Below are positions 1 to 7,101 of a DNA stretch of 64,000 nt, in pieces (the first letter of the stretch is position 1; each line of letters opens with the position of its first letter). Source of the DNA: Planctomycetota bacterium (lineage in GTDB: Bacteria; Planctomycetota; Phycisphaerae; Phycisphaerales; SM1A02); assembly GCA_003671075.1 (NCBI GenBank), contig QWPT01000001.1, positions 1-64,000 of the forward strand, given 5' to 3'. The notes under the pieces are model-generated. The model was not told the origin of the DNA. It saw only the letters and a list, made by a program, of their open reading frames with translations, and did not search any database. The position numbers and the translations under genes were made by a program.

Positions 1-149
1 AGACTCGCCAGCCCAAACTCCGCCGGCGTCAACAGTCTCGCCAACACCAACATCGCAAACACGGTGACGAACTTGTTCGCAACCGTCTGCAGCGTCGTCC
101 ATGCCGACCCTGAAGCCGCCGCCGACGCAAAACCCGCCTTCCCAGGCAC
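1..149 (-). CDS. Polysaccharide flippase / lipopolysaccharide biosynthesis protein (Wzx-like), N-terminal part only
   Basis: The minus strand stays open from about 209 to the left edge, so the 3' part of the gene lies outside the window. The visible residues include WTTLQTVANKF, VLARLLTPAEFGLAS and a hydrophobic stretch between them. This is the usual first transmembrane helix of Wzx/MurJ-like polysaccharide exporters (MOP superfamily), where 'ARLLTPAEFGL' is highly typical. The start is uncertain. A GTG at 149 gives a short alanine-rich leader, and an in-frame ATG at 209 would overlap the end of the upstream sugar dehydrogenase. The role would be flipping lipid-linked glycan across the inner membrane. 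The neighbouring nucleotide-sugar dehydrogenase fits a surface-polysaccharide locus. Confidence 0.6.
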   Translation of the reverse strand, partial: MPGKAGFASAAASGSAWTTLQTVANKFVTVFAMLVLARLLTPAEFGLAS

Positions 150-174
150 GGGCTCGTCGGCTGGTGCGCTGGCG

Positions 175-1521
175 TCAGGCGCGGACAAGCCGCGCCCCCA
201 TGTCCACATCAAACGCACGCATCGCATCGCGAGTATCGATCACCAGCTTCGCGTGCTTGGCAAGCAGCGCATAGTCGACGGTCGAATGCGCAGTGCTGAT
301 GAGCACGCAGTCGTAAGTCGCAATCGTCGCCGCGCTCAGCGCAACCGATGTCATCTGAAGATCATGCTTGCGTCCCGCCCAAGTCGCGGGCACCAGTGGA
401 TCGAAGTAGTCAACATGCGCGCCCTTCTGAAGGCACAGCTCGATGAGTTCGAACGACGGGCTCTCGCGCACATCATCGATGTCGGCCTTGTAAGCAAGTC
501 CAACCACCAAAATCCGCGAGCCCTTCATCGGCTTGGCTTGATCATTCAGCGCACGCACCATGCGGTCCACAACATAGTGCGGCATCGATGTGTTGATCTC
601 GCCAGCAAGCTCGATGAATCGCGTGGACAGCCCGTATTCGCGCGCTTTCCAAGTGAGGTAAAAGGGATCGATCGGAATGCAGTGGCCGCCAAGACCTGGC
701 CCTGGGAAAAACGGCATGAAGCCGAATGGCTTGGTGCTCGCCGCGCGCACAACTTCCCAAACATCGATGCCCATCGCGTCAAGCACGATCTTCATCTCAT
801 TGACCAGCGCGATGTTCACGGAGCGAAAGATGTTCTCGAGCAGCTTTGCGCTTTCGGCGACTTCCGCGCTCGAAACGGGAACGACCGTGGTCACGCCCTT
901 GCGATACACGGCGGCGGCGAGATCAGTCGAAACCGCGTCGAGGCCGCCGACCAACTTCGGGATCGTGCTCGTCGAATGAGACTTGCGTCCCGGATCCTCG
1001 CGCTCGGGACTAAAAGCGCCGAACACATCGCGTCCGAGCACGAGCGACTTCCCGCGCTCGCTGGCTGCCGCGAATATCGCCGGCATCATGTCGTCGCGCG
1101 TCGTGCGCGGATAGGTCGTTGACTCGAGGATCACGAGTTGCCCCGCCCGCAGCGTTGTCCCGATCGCCTTCGCGGTCTGCAGGATGTACGAGATGTCCGG
1201 CTCCCAATGCTTCCCGAGCGGAGTCGGCACGCAGATGATGATGACATCCGCCTCGCCCAACCTGCTGAAATCAGTGGTGCCCTCGAAGCGCTTGCTGTCG
1301 CGCAGCGTCGTCACCAATTCGTTGCCGAGGTGTACGAGATAGTTTCGTCCCGCACCGATCGCGTCGATCTTGGACTGGTCGATGTCGAAGCCGATGATCG
1401 GCAGGCCACCTTGATGCAGTGCGTGTGCGAGCGGAAGGCCAACATAGCCGAGCCCGATGATGCCGACCTTTGCGCGGCAATCCTCGATGCGGGAAAGCAA
1501 GTCGGCGGCGACGCTATTCAT
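175..1521 (-). CDS. wbpA: UDP-N-acetyl-D-glucosamine 6-dehydrogenase (WbpA-type nucleotide-sugar dehydrogenase)
   Basis: This 448-residue enzyme oxidises the C6 hydroxyl of a UDP-sugar with two NAD+, giving a uronic acid for surface polysaccharide. The N-terminal Rossmann motif GIIGLGYVGLPLA is visible. So are the family signatures VPTPLG, ESTTYP and FSPEREDPG, and the catalytic cysteine in GLGGHCIPIDP. The C-terminal domain (VVGLAYKADIDDVRESPS) binds UDP. ESTTYP with SPEREDPG favours the WbpA (UDP-GlcNAc) branch over UDP-glucose dehydrogenase. I chose the ATG at 1521 because the domain begins about 28 residues later; the open frame goes on to 1617 without family similarity. It is the last complete gene of a minus-strand group with fliD and fliS, followed by a flippase. 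The exact sugar substrate is inferred. Confidence 0.85.
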   Translation of the reverse strand: MNSVAADLLSRIEDCRAKVGIIGLGYVGLPLAHALHQGGLPIIGFDIDQSKIDAIGAGRNYLVHLGNELVTTLRDSKRFEGTTDFSRLGEADVIIICVPTPLGKHWEPDISYILQTAKAIGTTLRAGQLVILESTTYPRTTRDDMMPAIFAAASERGKSLVLGRDVFGAFSPEREDPGRKSHSTSTIPKLVGGLDAVSTDLAAAVYRKGVTTVVPVSSAEVAESAKLLENIFRSVNIALVNEMKIVLDAMGIDVWEVVRAASTKPFGFMPFFPGPGLGGHCIPIDPFYLTWKAREYGLSTRFIELAGEINTSMPHYVVDRMVRALNDQAKPMKGSRILVVGLAYKADIDDVRESPSFELIELCLQKGAHVDYFDPLVPATWAGRKHDLQMTSVALSAATIATYDCVLISTAHSTVDYALLAKHAKLVIDTRDAMRAFDVDMGARLVRA

Positions 1522-1656
1522 GATCTCGGCCAACGGAGCTCCTCGGCAACTGTCACAACCGCTCGCCCGGATCACGAACCCATCGTCGAAAATCCACAGG
1601 CCATCGGACGCCCGCAATCTACTCTGATTCGCGGCGCGCGTTGTTGCTCGTTGCCG

Positions 1657-2136
1657 TCAGCCCTGAATCGACATCGTTCCGCGCGGTTGGTCGCCCCCGC
1701 CGGTCGGACCGACGCGGGGCAGCACGCGCATACCGGCCGCGCTGATGTTCTCGCGCGCCAGTTCATCGAGGCAGAGCTGCCAAGTCTCCCGTTCGAAGCG
1801 CAGTAGTTTCAGCACCTCGTCGACAAGCTCAGGGTCCCTGCTCATATTCGCCTCAACGAGGCTCTTGTAGATAAAGGTGTAGAGGGCCGACAGTCTCACG
1901 CAAAGCTCGGGCGCCTGTTCGGGCCGCAGCGCGTTCATGAGCTCCATGATGATGGCCTGCGCCTTGGTGGTCCCTTCGAAGGCAAGTTCGAAATTGCGTT
2001 CGGCATAGCCGCGGCGAACCTGCTCGCCAAAGCGAATGGCGCCATCAAGAAGCATCAGACGCAACTCCGCAGGAGTCGCCGTGAGCACCTTGGTCTTGAG
2101 ATACGCCTGGGATCCGTGGGTTTGTTGCGAGGACAT
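1657..2136 (-). CDS. fliS: Flagellar export chaperone FliS
   Basis: This 159-residue, mostly helical cytoplasmic protein keeps flagellin unpolymerised until export through the flagellar type III apparatus. The N-terminal pattern QAYLKTKVLTATPAELRLMLLDGAI is the FliS hallmark, and the four-helix core (residues about 8-125) follows. A longer than usual C-terminal tail (MRVLPRVGPTGGG) may be flexible. It lies 44 bases downstream of fliD on the same strand, the usual fliD-fliS order, so co-transcription is likely. No flagellin gene is in the window. Confidence 0.92.
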   Translation of the reverse strand: MSSQQTHGSQAYLKTKVLTATPAELRLMLLDGAIRFGEQVRRGYAERNFELAFEGTTKAQAIIMELMNALRPEQAPELCVRLSALYTFIYKSLVEANMSRDPELVDEVLKLLRFERETWQLCLDELARENISAAGMRVLPRVGPTGGGDQPRGTMSIQG

Positions 2137-2180
2137 CGTGATGTGTATCGGATGAACGGAGTTCCGACTTCTGCTCCCGG

Positions 2181-5100
2181 CTAACGGAAGTTGGCGGAGA
2201 GCGAACCAAGCGACGATTGTTGCGACTGAAGTTTGGCGAGTGCGGTTTCCATCGCCGAAAACTGCGCCTCGTAACGCACGCGCCGCGACTCGAGACGAGT
2301 GTCGAAGCGGGAGATGCGGTCCTGCAGTCCGTCGAGCTGCTCCTGGAAATTGCGATTGGCAATCGTGGTCACGCCGTCGACAGAGTTGGTGAGTTTCTTC
2401 AGAACCTGGTCGAAGAGGTCGCCAAATCCGAGCTTCGAATAAGTCGTGACTGGGCTCGAGTTCACAATCGTCACGCCGCCGACAGTCGAGCTCGACGAGG
2501 TCGCCGCAACCTCGAAGCCTGTGAACAATTCCTCGACTGCCGCAGGATCTGTGTCGTAGGCGGTCTTGAACTTCTCTTCGTCGAACACCAGTTGGCCGTC
2601 TTTGCCGAAGCGGATGCCAACTTGCGAGAGATAGCGGTAGCGCCCCTCGACACCCTTCGCCGGACCCTGCGCGGTCTGGACCAGTTGCTGGCGCAACCGT
2701 GCCACCGTCGAGTTTCCCAGCAGCGGTCCGCGCTTCTCCGACTCTGGATCGTACTTATCGTATTCGCTGATCCGCGCCAACGCATCGTTCACTGTGGTGA
2801 CAAGCTTCGTCACATCGGTCTTGATGCGCTCGAAGTCACGCGAAACTTCCACCACCGTCGTACCGCCCGACTTCTTCGCCTCGACCTCGAGTCCAGACAC
2901 GATGTCCTTGAATGAATTCGTCGAGCTGGTGAACAGAAAGCTGGTCGCCGGATTTCCCGTACCGAGAAACAGCGAAGCATCACGGCCCTCGACGGCGCGA
3001 ACAAGACCAAGGTCGACATCGCCGGTATCAACCAGAAGCTGGCCAAGCGTTCCACCGACGCTCGATGCAAGACTCAATCGAAACGGCGTCGTGCCCGCGC
3101 CCGCATTCACGATAGACGCGTTCACGCTGAACTTCGCGTTGTTGATCTTCGCCACGACATCATTGAGCGTATCGGTGACGTTGAGATCAATCGTCTTCTC
3201 GAGCGAACCCTCGATATCGTCGCCAGCACGCGCCGCAGTGCCGAGAATTCCAATGCCTCGCGCAACCGATCCAGAAACATCGATCACCGACATCGGGTTG
3301 ATCGCCGAGCCCGTGTTGGTATCGATCAAATCGATGCCATCGCCAGTGTCATTGAGTCGCGCCTCAACGAAGAGTCCGCGCGAGTTGATCTCGCTGATCA
3401 CATCGTAAACGGTCACTGCGTCGCTGCCCACATCAACAACCGCACTGTCTCCAGTCGAGTCGGTGATGCGGAATGTTCCCGTGCCCACGCCCTTGCCAAA
3501 TCCAAGCGATGCGAGTGTGGTGCCGAGTGCGAGATGGCGTCGATCGAGATCGTCGCCGCGAATCGCAGTGCCACTCACCGTGCCTTCAAGCCCAAGCGCG
3601 GTTGCGCCGTTGCCGGTGATGGTGAGCGCTCCAGTTCCACCGCTGCTGTCGCGTGCCACGAGTGAACGCCCGCTATCGCCGACCGAAATCTCGATATCAA
3701 CGCCAGCAGCAACGGCGCCGGCGTTCACCGCGCGCACGAGTGAATCAAGTGTGTCGTGACTTGTGAAGTCGGTGAAGGAGAAGGTCGCACCCGATCGGTC
3801 GGTCAGCGAGATCGCGGTCGGCGATGCGAGTCCGGATCCACCGTGCAGATTGTCGTTCCGCACCGTCTCGATGCCCGCAGCCACACGCCATCCTTCGGCA
3901 GAGCCCGTTCCCACCGCGCGATAGAGACCGAGGTCGCGCGCGGTGCGCTGCCCGACAGCCGCGCCGAAGCTTGAACCATCGGTTGTACCTGCCACCACAT
4001 CGATCGACGATGTCGCCGCAACAGACAGCGCGATCCCCGTACCCGACGCGTTGACCGATGCCGTCACCAGACCATTGGTCTGTTCGTGGATGCGATCAAA
4101 GAGATTCTGCACCGTCGCGGCGCGCGGCGTCGCAACCTTGTTTCGAATCGTCGAACCCGTGATGATGTTGGATGTCGCGCCAGTAGGCCCAGTGAAAATG
4201 CCGAGGTCCTTCGCCGCGCGTTCGCTGTTTGGTCCAGCGGCGAGCACCTTGGGAACTCCCGCGCCACCGAGGGAATCGGTCAAAACGAAGTTGGTCCCGC
4301 TTGCGCCAAGACTCAGCACAACTTGTCCCGCGGCGACCGATCCATCGAGTTCAGAATTGACGCGAGCAATCAACTCGCCGACCGTCGTGACCGCGGGATC
4401 CTGCACTTGGCCATCAACAATGACGGCGCCGAGGTTCACGCCAACACTCACGCCCGACGATGTCACGATGGTGAAGTCGTCGGCATCAGTGGAATTGATG
4501 CGGATGCCAGTACCGTTGTTGAGATCGCTCAACTTGGTCGCGGCCGTAATCGGTTCGTCCTTGCGTCCGAGCGAAATGTCGTAGTTCGTTCCATCCACAA
4601 CCAGGCGGAAGTCCGCGACATTGTCGCGAATGAGCACACCAGCCCCGTCATTGAGCGATGCCAGGCCAGTGTTCACGCCGATCTGATTGAGTTGCACGCC
4701 CGTCACCGAGCCGCCCGCGTAGGTTCCGTCGATTCCAAAGTCAGTCGCGATCGAACCAGCGCCGACATCTTCGATCTTGAGCGCCGCCGCTCCCCCGCTG
4801 TCATCACGAATAGACAAGCGCTCGTTCACGACCGACGCGGTGATTCCAACGCCTTCGGCCGCGTTGATGCGTTCCACCACCTCGGAAAGCGTGACCGCCG
4901 TCGAAAGATCGACCGTTGCCGTGCGCGCCAGTCCGTCGGTGAACTTGATCGATCCGCGCGAGATACCCGCGCCACCACGAAGCTCCGCAAGCGACGCGTC
5001 GCGATTCAACGAGGCATCGCCCCACTCAACGGTCATTGAGTCCAAGCCAAGCGGAGTCGCGTTCTTGGTGGCAAAACCTCGCGACAAAAGCTGGCTCGTC

Positions 5101-5417
5101 GACACCATGCGGCCAACGGTAAAGCTGTAGCTTCCCGGCGGCGTGGCCGACGACGCCTTCGCCGTCAGGACCGTCTCATCCGCCGAAACTGCGTTCATCG
5201 TCTGAAACGTCTTGCCGACCCGCAGCCCGGCCGCGGAGTTCTTGAGGTTCAGAAGGCGTGCGTTCACATCGAGCAGAGCCGTCTTGGACCCTTGGATCGC
5301 GGCCAACCGACGCTGAATCGGAATCTTGCCACGGGCCTCAAGACCGAGCAGCTGCTCGATGATCTGGGCTGAATTGATGCCACTGACGAGTCCTACGCCA
5401 GATGTGATGCCAGACAT
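2181..5417 (-). CDS. fliD: Flagellar filament cap protein FliD (hook-associated protein 2), unusually long
   Basis: FliD caps the growing flagellum and directs flagellin folding. The start at 5417 (MSGITSGVGLVSGINS) has GGAG about 8 bases upstream and gives 1078 residues; the frame extends to 5447 but has no family match there. FliD_N covers about residues 5-110 (INSAQIIEQLLGLEARGK). FliD_C covers about 815-1078 and ends in a coiled coil (FDTRLESRRVRYEAQFSAM). Typical FliD is 400-700 residues. The extra 600-700 residues here are a run of beta-rich units, each with a 'T-L-V-x-x-I/V-N' motif such as TLDSLVRAVN, TVYDVISEIN and TLNDVVAKIN. These resemble the flagellin hook IN motif. At least six units are visible, so the cap probably carries a long exposed, variable stalk domain. 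Confidence 0.9.
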   Translation of the reverse strand: MSGITSGVGLVSGINSAQIIEQLLGLEARGKIPIQRRLAAIQGSKTALLDVNARLLNLKNSAAGLRVGKTFQTMNAVSADETVLTAKASSATPPGSYSFTVGRMVSTSQLLSRGFATKNATPLGLDSMTVEWGDASLNRDASLAELRGGAGISRGSIKFTDGLARTATVDLSTAVTLSEVVERINAAEGVGITASVVNERLSIRDDSGGAAALKIEDVGAGSIATDFGIDGTYAGGSVTGVQLNQIGVNTGLASLNDGAGVLIRDNVADFRLVVDGTNYDISLGRKDEPITAATKLSDLNNGTGIRINSTDADDFTIVTSSGVSVGVNLGAVIVDGQVQDPAVTTVGELIARVNSELDGSVAAGQVVLSLGASGTNFVLTDSLGGAGVPKVLAAGPNSERAAKDLGIFTGPTGATSNIITGSTIRNKVATPRAATVQNLFDRIHEQTNGLVTASVNASGTGIALSVAATSSIDVVAGTTDGSSFGAAVGQRTARDLGLYRAVGTGSAEGWRVAAGIETVRNDNLHGGSGLASPTAISLTDRSGATFSFTDFTSHDTLDSLVRAVNAGAVAAGVDIEISVGDSGRSLVARDSSGGTGALTITGNGATALGLEGTVSGTAIRGDDLDRRHLALGTTLASLGFGKGVGTGTFRITDSTGDSAVVDVGSDAVTVYDVISEINSRGLFVEARLNDTGDGIDLIDTNTGSAINPMSVIDVSGSVARGIGILGTAARAGDDIEGSLEKTIDLNVTDTLNDVVAKINNAKFSVNASIVNAGAGTTPFRLSLASSVGGTLGQLLVDTGDVDLGLVRAVEGRDASLFLGTGNPATSFLFTSSTNSFKDIVSGLEVEAKKSGGTTVVEVSRDFERIKTDVTKLVTTVNDALARISEYDKYDPESEKRGPLLGNSTVARLRQQLVQTAQGPAKGVEGRYRYLSQVGIRFGKDGQLVFDEEKFKTAYDTDPAAVEELFTGFEVAATSSSSTVGGVTIVNSSPVTTYSKLGFGDLFDQVLKKLTNSVDGVTTIANRNFQEQLDGLQDRISRFDTRLESRRVRYEAQFSAMETALAKLQSQQSSLGSLSANFR

Positions 5418-5471
5418 GCGCGTTCTCCGAGGAGGTCGGCGGTGCACGCAACCAGCGTGCCAACCCCTGCT

Positions 5472-5681
5472 TCAGGCCACATCCCTCATCGGCTCGTTGC
5501 CCTGGTCTGCTTGGCAGTCGGACGATGACGGGGTTGATGCCCACCTCGGAACGAGCAAATCGCGTCGACGCAGTTCCAACACGTCCCCGGCCCAACACAC
5601 CAACACCCTCTGAAACATGTGTTGCGCGTTCGCAACGTGTCTTGCCATCACTGCCTGCTCGAAGTCGATTGGTGAACTCAT
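5472..5681 (-). CDS. Possible small protein upstream of fliD (69 residues, unknown)
   Basis: The ATG at 5681 has GGAG seven bases upstream and opens a 69-residue frame that stops 54 bases before fliD. The first half (IDFEQAVMARHVANAQHMF) could form an amphipathic helix. The second half is rich in Arg, Ser and Asp and looks disordered. Small flagellar chaperones and FlaG-like proteins often sit here, but no such family can be recognised. It may be chance coding in a GC-rich leader. The frame extends to 5792 without a good site. Confidence 0.35.
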   Translation of the reverse strand: MSSPIDFEQAVMARHVANAQHMFQRVLVCWAGDVLELRRRDLLVPRWASTPSSSDCQADQGNEPMRDVA

Positions 5682-5792
5682 CGATGCGCTCCGTTTCGGC
5701 GCCACGCGGGTTTGCGAGGCGGCGTGCGAAGCGATCGTCAAAATGGTGGGGTTACTCAAGCAGGGCTGAGAAAAACGCCGAAGAAAGACCAA

Positions 5793-5814
5793 GCGCCGAT
5801 AAACGTGGCGGCGC
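5793..5814 (-). terminator. Weak candidate terminator downstream of parB
   Basis: GCGCCG and CGGCGC form a six-base-pair stem around a ten-base loop. Read on the minus strand it is followed by a T-rich stretch (TTGGTCTTTCTT and, further on, TTTTT). The stem is short and the T tract interrupted, so this is only a candidate. Confidence 0.25.
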
Positions 5815-5878
5815 AGACCTCTCCTGCCCTATGGGCGGTACTAGGTCGACAAAACATCTTGGTGATAGGCGGTATATT

Positions 5879-5897
5879 ATGGGTCAAATTGACCCAT
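5879..5897. promoter_or_regulatory. Perfect 19-base palindrome, operator-like
   Basis: ATGGGTCAAATTGACCCAT has nine-base arms around a single central base. It lies ten bases past the parB stop codon, next to an AT-rich patch (GGTATATTAT). A symmetric site of this length is typical of a dimeric repressor operator, but it could also be a small hairpin at the parB transcript end. No regulator can be named. Confidence 0.3.
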
Positions 5898-5906
5898 TTA
5901 TGCCAT

Positions 5907-6935
5907 TCAACGGCTTCCGAATCCCATCTTGAGCATGAGCCCGTCGAACTGGTCAAGGTTGTAGAACTCTATAGTGAGTCTTCCCGACCCCTTCTTGCGC
6001 CCAAGTTGCAGTGATACGCGGGTTCCGAGATGTTCCGCGAGCTGCCGCTCCAGGTCTGTGACATTGGCGTCACGCGCCGAGGGATCAGTAGAAGACGTTT
6101 TTGGGCTGGCTTCGCTGATCGGGCGACCACCCTTCAGCGCGACCTGAACCCGCCTCTCGAGTTCACGAACCGACCACTCCTCCGCTATCGCCTTCGCCGC
6201 AAACATGGCGCGAGCGCCAATGTCCGTGACGCCCAACAAGGCTTTCGCATGACCTTGGCTGAGCCTTCCCGAGCGAACTAGGTCAGCTGTGCCGCCATCA
6301 AGGTCGCTGAGCCGCAACAAGTTGGTGATCGAAGCACGATCCAATCCAACCTTGTCCGCGACTTCCTGGTGAGTAAGCGAGAACTCCTGAGCAAGCCGGC
6401 GAAGCGCATGTGCGCGATCCATCGGGTTGAGGTCCTCGCGCTGGATGTTTTCGACGAGCGCCAACTCCGCGGCCAGCTGATCATCGACCACCTTGACCAA
6501 CGCTGGAATCGTCTTCAGGCCTATCAGTTTGGCAGCCCGCCAACGGCGCTCACCCGCCACCAGCTCATATCCATTGAGGCGGGGCCGCACCATGATTGGC
6601 TGCATGAGTCCAGCGCTCTGAATGGACGCCGCCAAAGTCGAAAGCGAGGCCTCATCGAAATCCGTGCGCGGCTGACGACGATTGGGAACGATCTGGTCAA
6701 CGGCAATATCGCGCAGCGCCATGGTTGAGCCATCAGCAGCCTGCTCGTGATCGGCGGGCTCAAAAGCGGGAGGCTCCATAGAAACCGGCGCCATCGGCGC
6801 GCGCAACTGCGGGACAAACGACCGAGCGGCAGGGGCCCCGGGAACCTGAATTTGTACAGGCGACCCAAGAAGGGCATTCAAACCACGCCCAAGCTTGCGA
6901 ACTGGGCCTTTTTGCGATGGATCCTGATTCACCAT
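5907..6935 (-). CDS. parB: Chromosome partitioning protein ParB
   Basis: This 342-residue CTP-dependent DNA clamp loads at parS and slides along the origin region for segregation. The N-terminal KLGRGLNALLG is the ParA-interacting peptide typical of chromosomal ParB. The CTP-binding ParB/sulfiredoxin-like domain (about residues 72-165) carries GERRWRAA and ENIQREDLNPMD. A helix-turn-helix follows (LTHQEVADKVGLDRASITNLL), and the C-terminal dimerisation domain ends the protein. The ATG at 6935 has GGAG six bases upstream. One parS copy ends within 20 bases of the start and a second lies 95 bases further out. The usual partner parA is not adjacent: the upstream gene is a divergent membrane glycosyltransferase. 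Confidence 0.95.
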   Translation of the reverse strand: MVNQDPSQKGPVRKLGRGLNALLGSPVQIQVPGAPAARSFVPQLRAPMAPVSMEPPAFEPADHEQAADGSTMALRDIAVDQIVPNRRQPRTDFDEASLSTLAASIQSAGLMQPIMVRPRLNGYELVAGERRWRAAKLIGLKTIPALVKVVDDQLAAELALVENIQREDLNPMDRAHALRRLAQEFSLTHQEVADKVGLDRASITNLLRLSDLDGGTADLVRSGRLSQGHAKALLGVTDIGARAMFAAKAIAEEWSVRELERRVQVALKGGRPISEASPKTSSTDPSARDANVTDLERQLAEHLGTRVSLQLGRKKGSGRLTIEFYNLDQFDGLMLKMGFGSR

Positions 6936-6954
6936 TGATCACTCCAGTTGTAGA

Positions 6955-6970
6955 TGTTCCCCGTGGAACA
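6955..6970. promoter_or_regulatory. parS: parS centromere site, copy 1
   Basis: TGTTCCCCGTGGAACA differs at one position from the perfect palindrome TGTTCCACGTGGAACA and is close to the widely conserved chromosomal parS (TGTTTCACGTGAAACA). It lies 20 bases upstream of the parB start, so ParB loading here may also repress parB. Confidence 0.88.
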
Positions 6971-7049
6971 GTCCATGTTTATCCCTTGCCACACAGTTAA
7001 TGTCAACAACGCGCCCTAGAAAATCTGCCCGATCAAGCCCACACACCAA

Positions 7050-7065
7050 TGTTCCCCGTGGAACA
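7050..7065. promoter_or_regulatory. parS: parS centromere site, copy 2
   Basis: This is the same 16 bases as the copy at 6955, exactly 95 bases away and 36 bases before the GTG of the divergent gene. The two sites therefore bracket the shared parB/glycosyltransferase promoter region. Confidence 0.88.
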
Positions 7066-7101
7066 TGGTTATAAGACTATTATGTCTGTTACCATCGTTC
7101 G

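Larger units (their letters stand above)
5682..5906. other. Intergenic region between parB and the flagellar genes
   Basis: No convincing gene lies here. It holds a possible weak terminator hairpin for parB (5793-5814), a perfect 19-base palindrome (5879-5897), and probably the promoter for the fliD group on the minus strand. No promoter boxes can be assigned with confidence. Confidence 0.4.

Noticed and set aside
5619-5640. TGGCAAGACACGTTGC on the minus strand, similar to a sigma-54 promoter
   Set aside because: The GG-GC spacing is one base too long and the match is incomplete, although it is upstream of fliD.
5795-5802. GCCGATAA, which matches a sigma-28 minus-10 element
   Set aside because: It is on the plus strand with no flagellar gene downstream and no proper minus-35 element.
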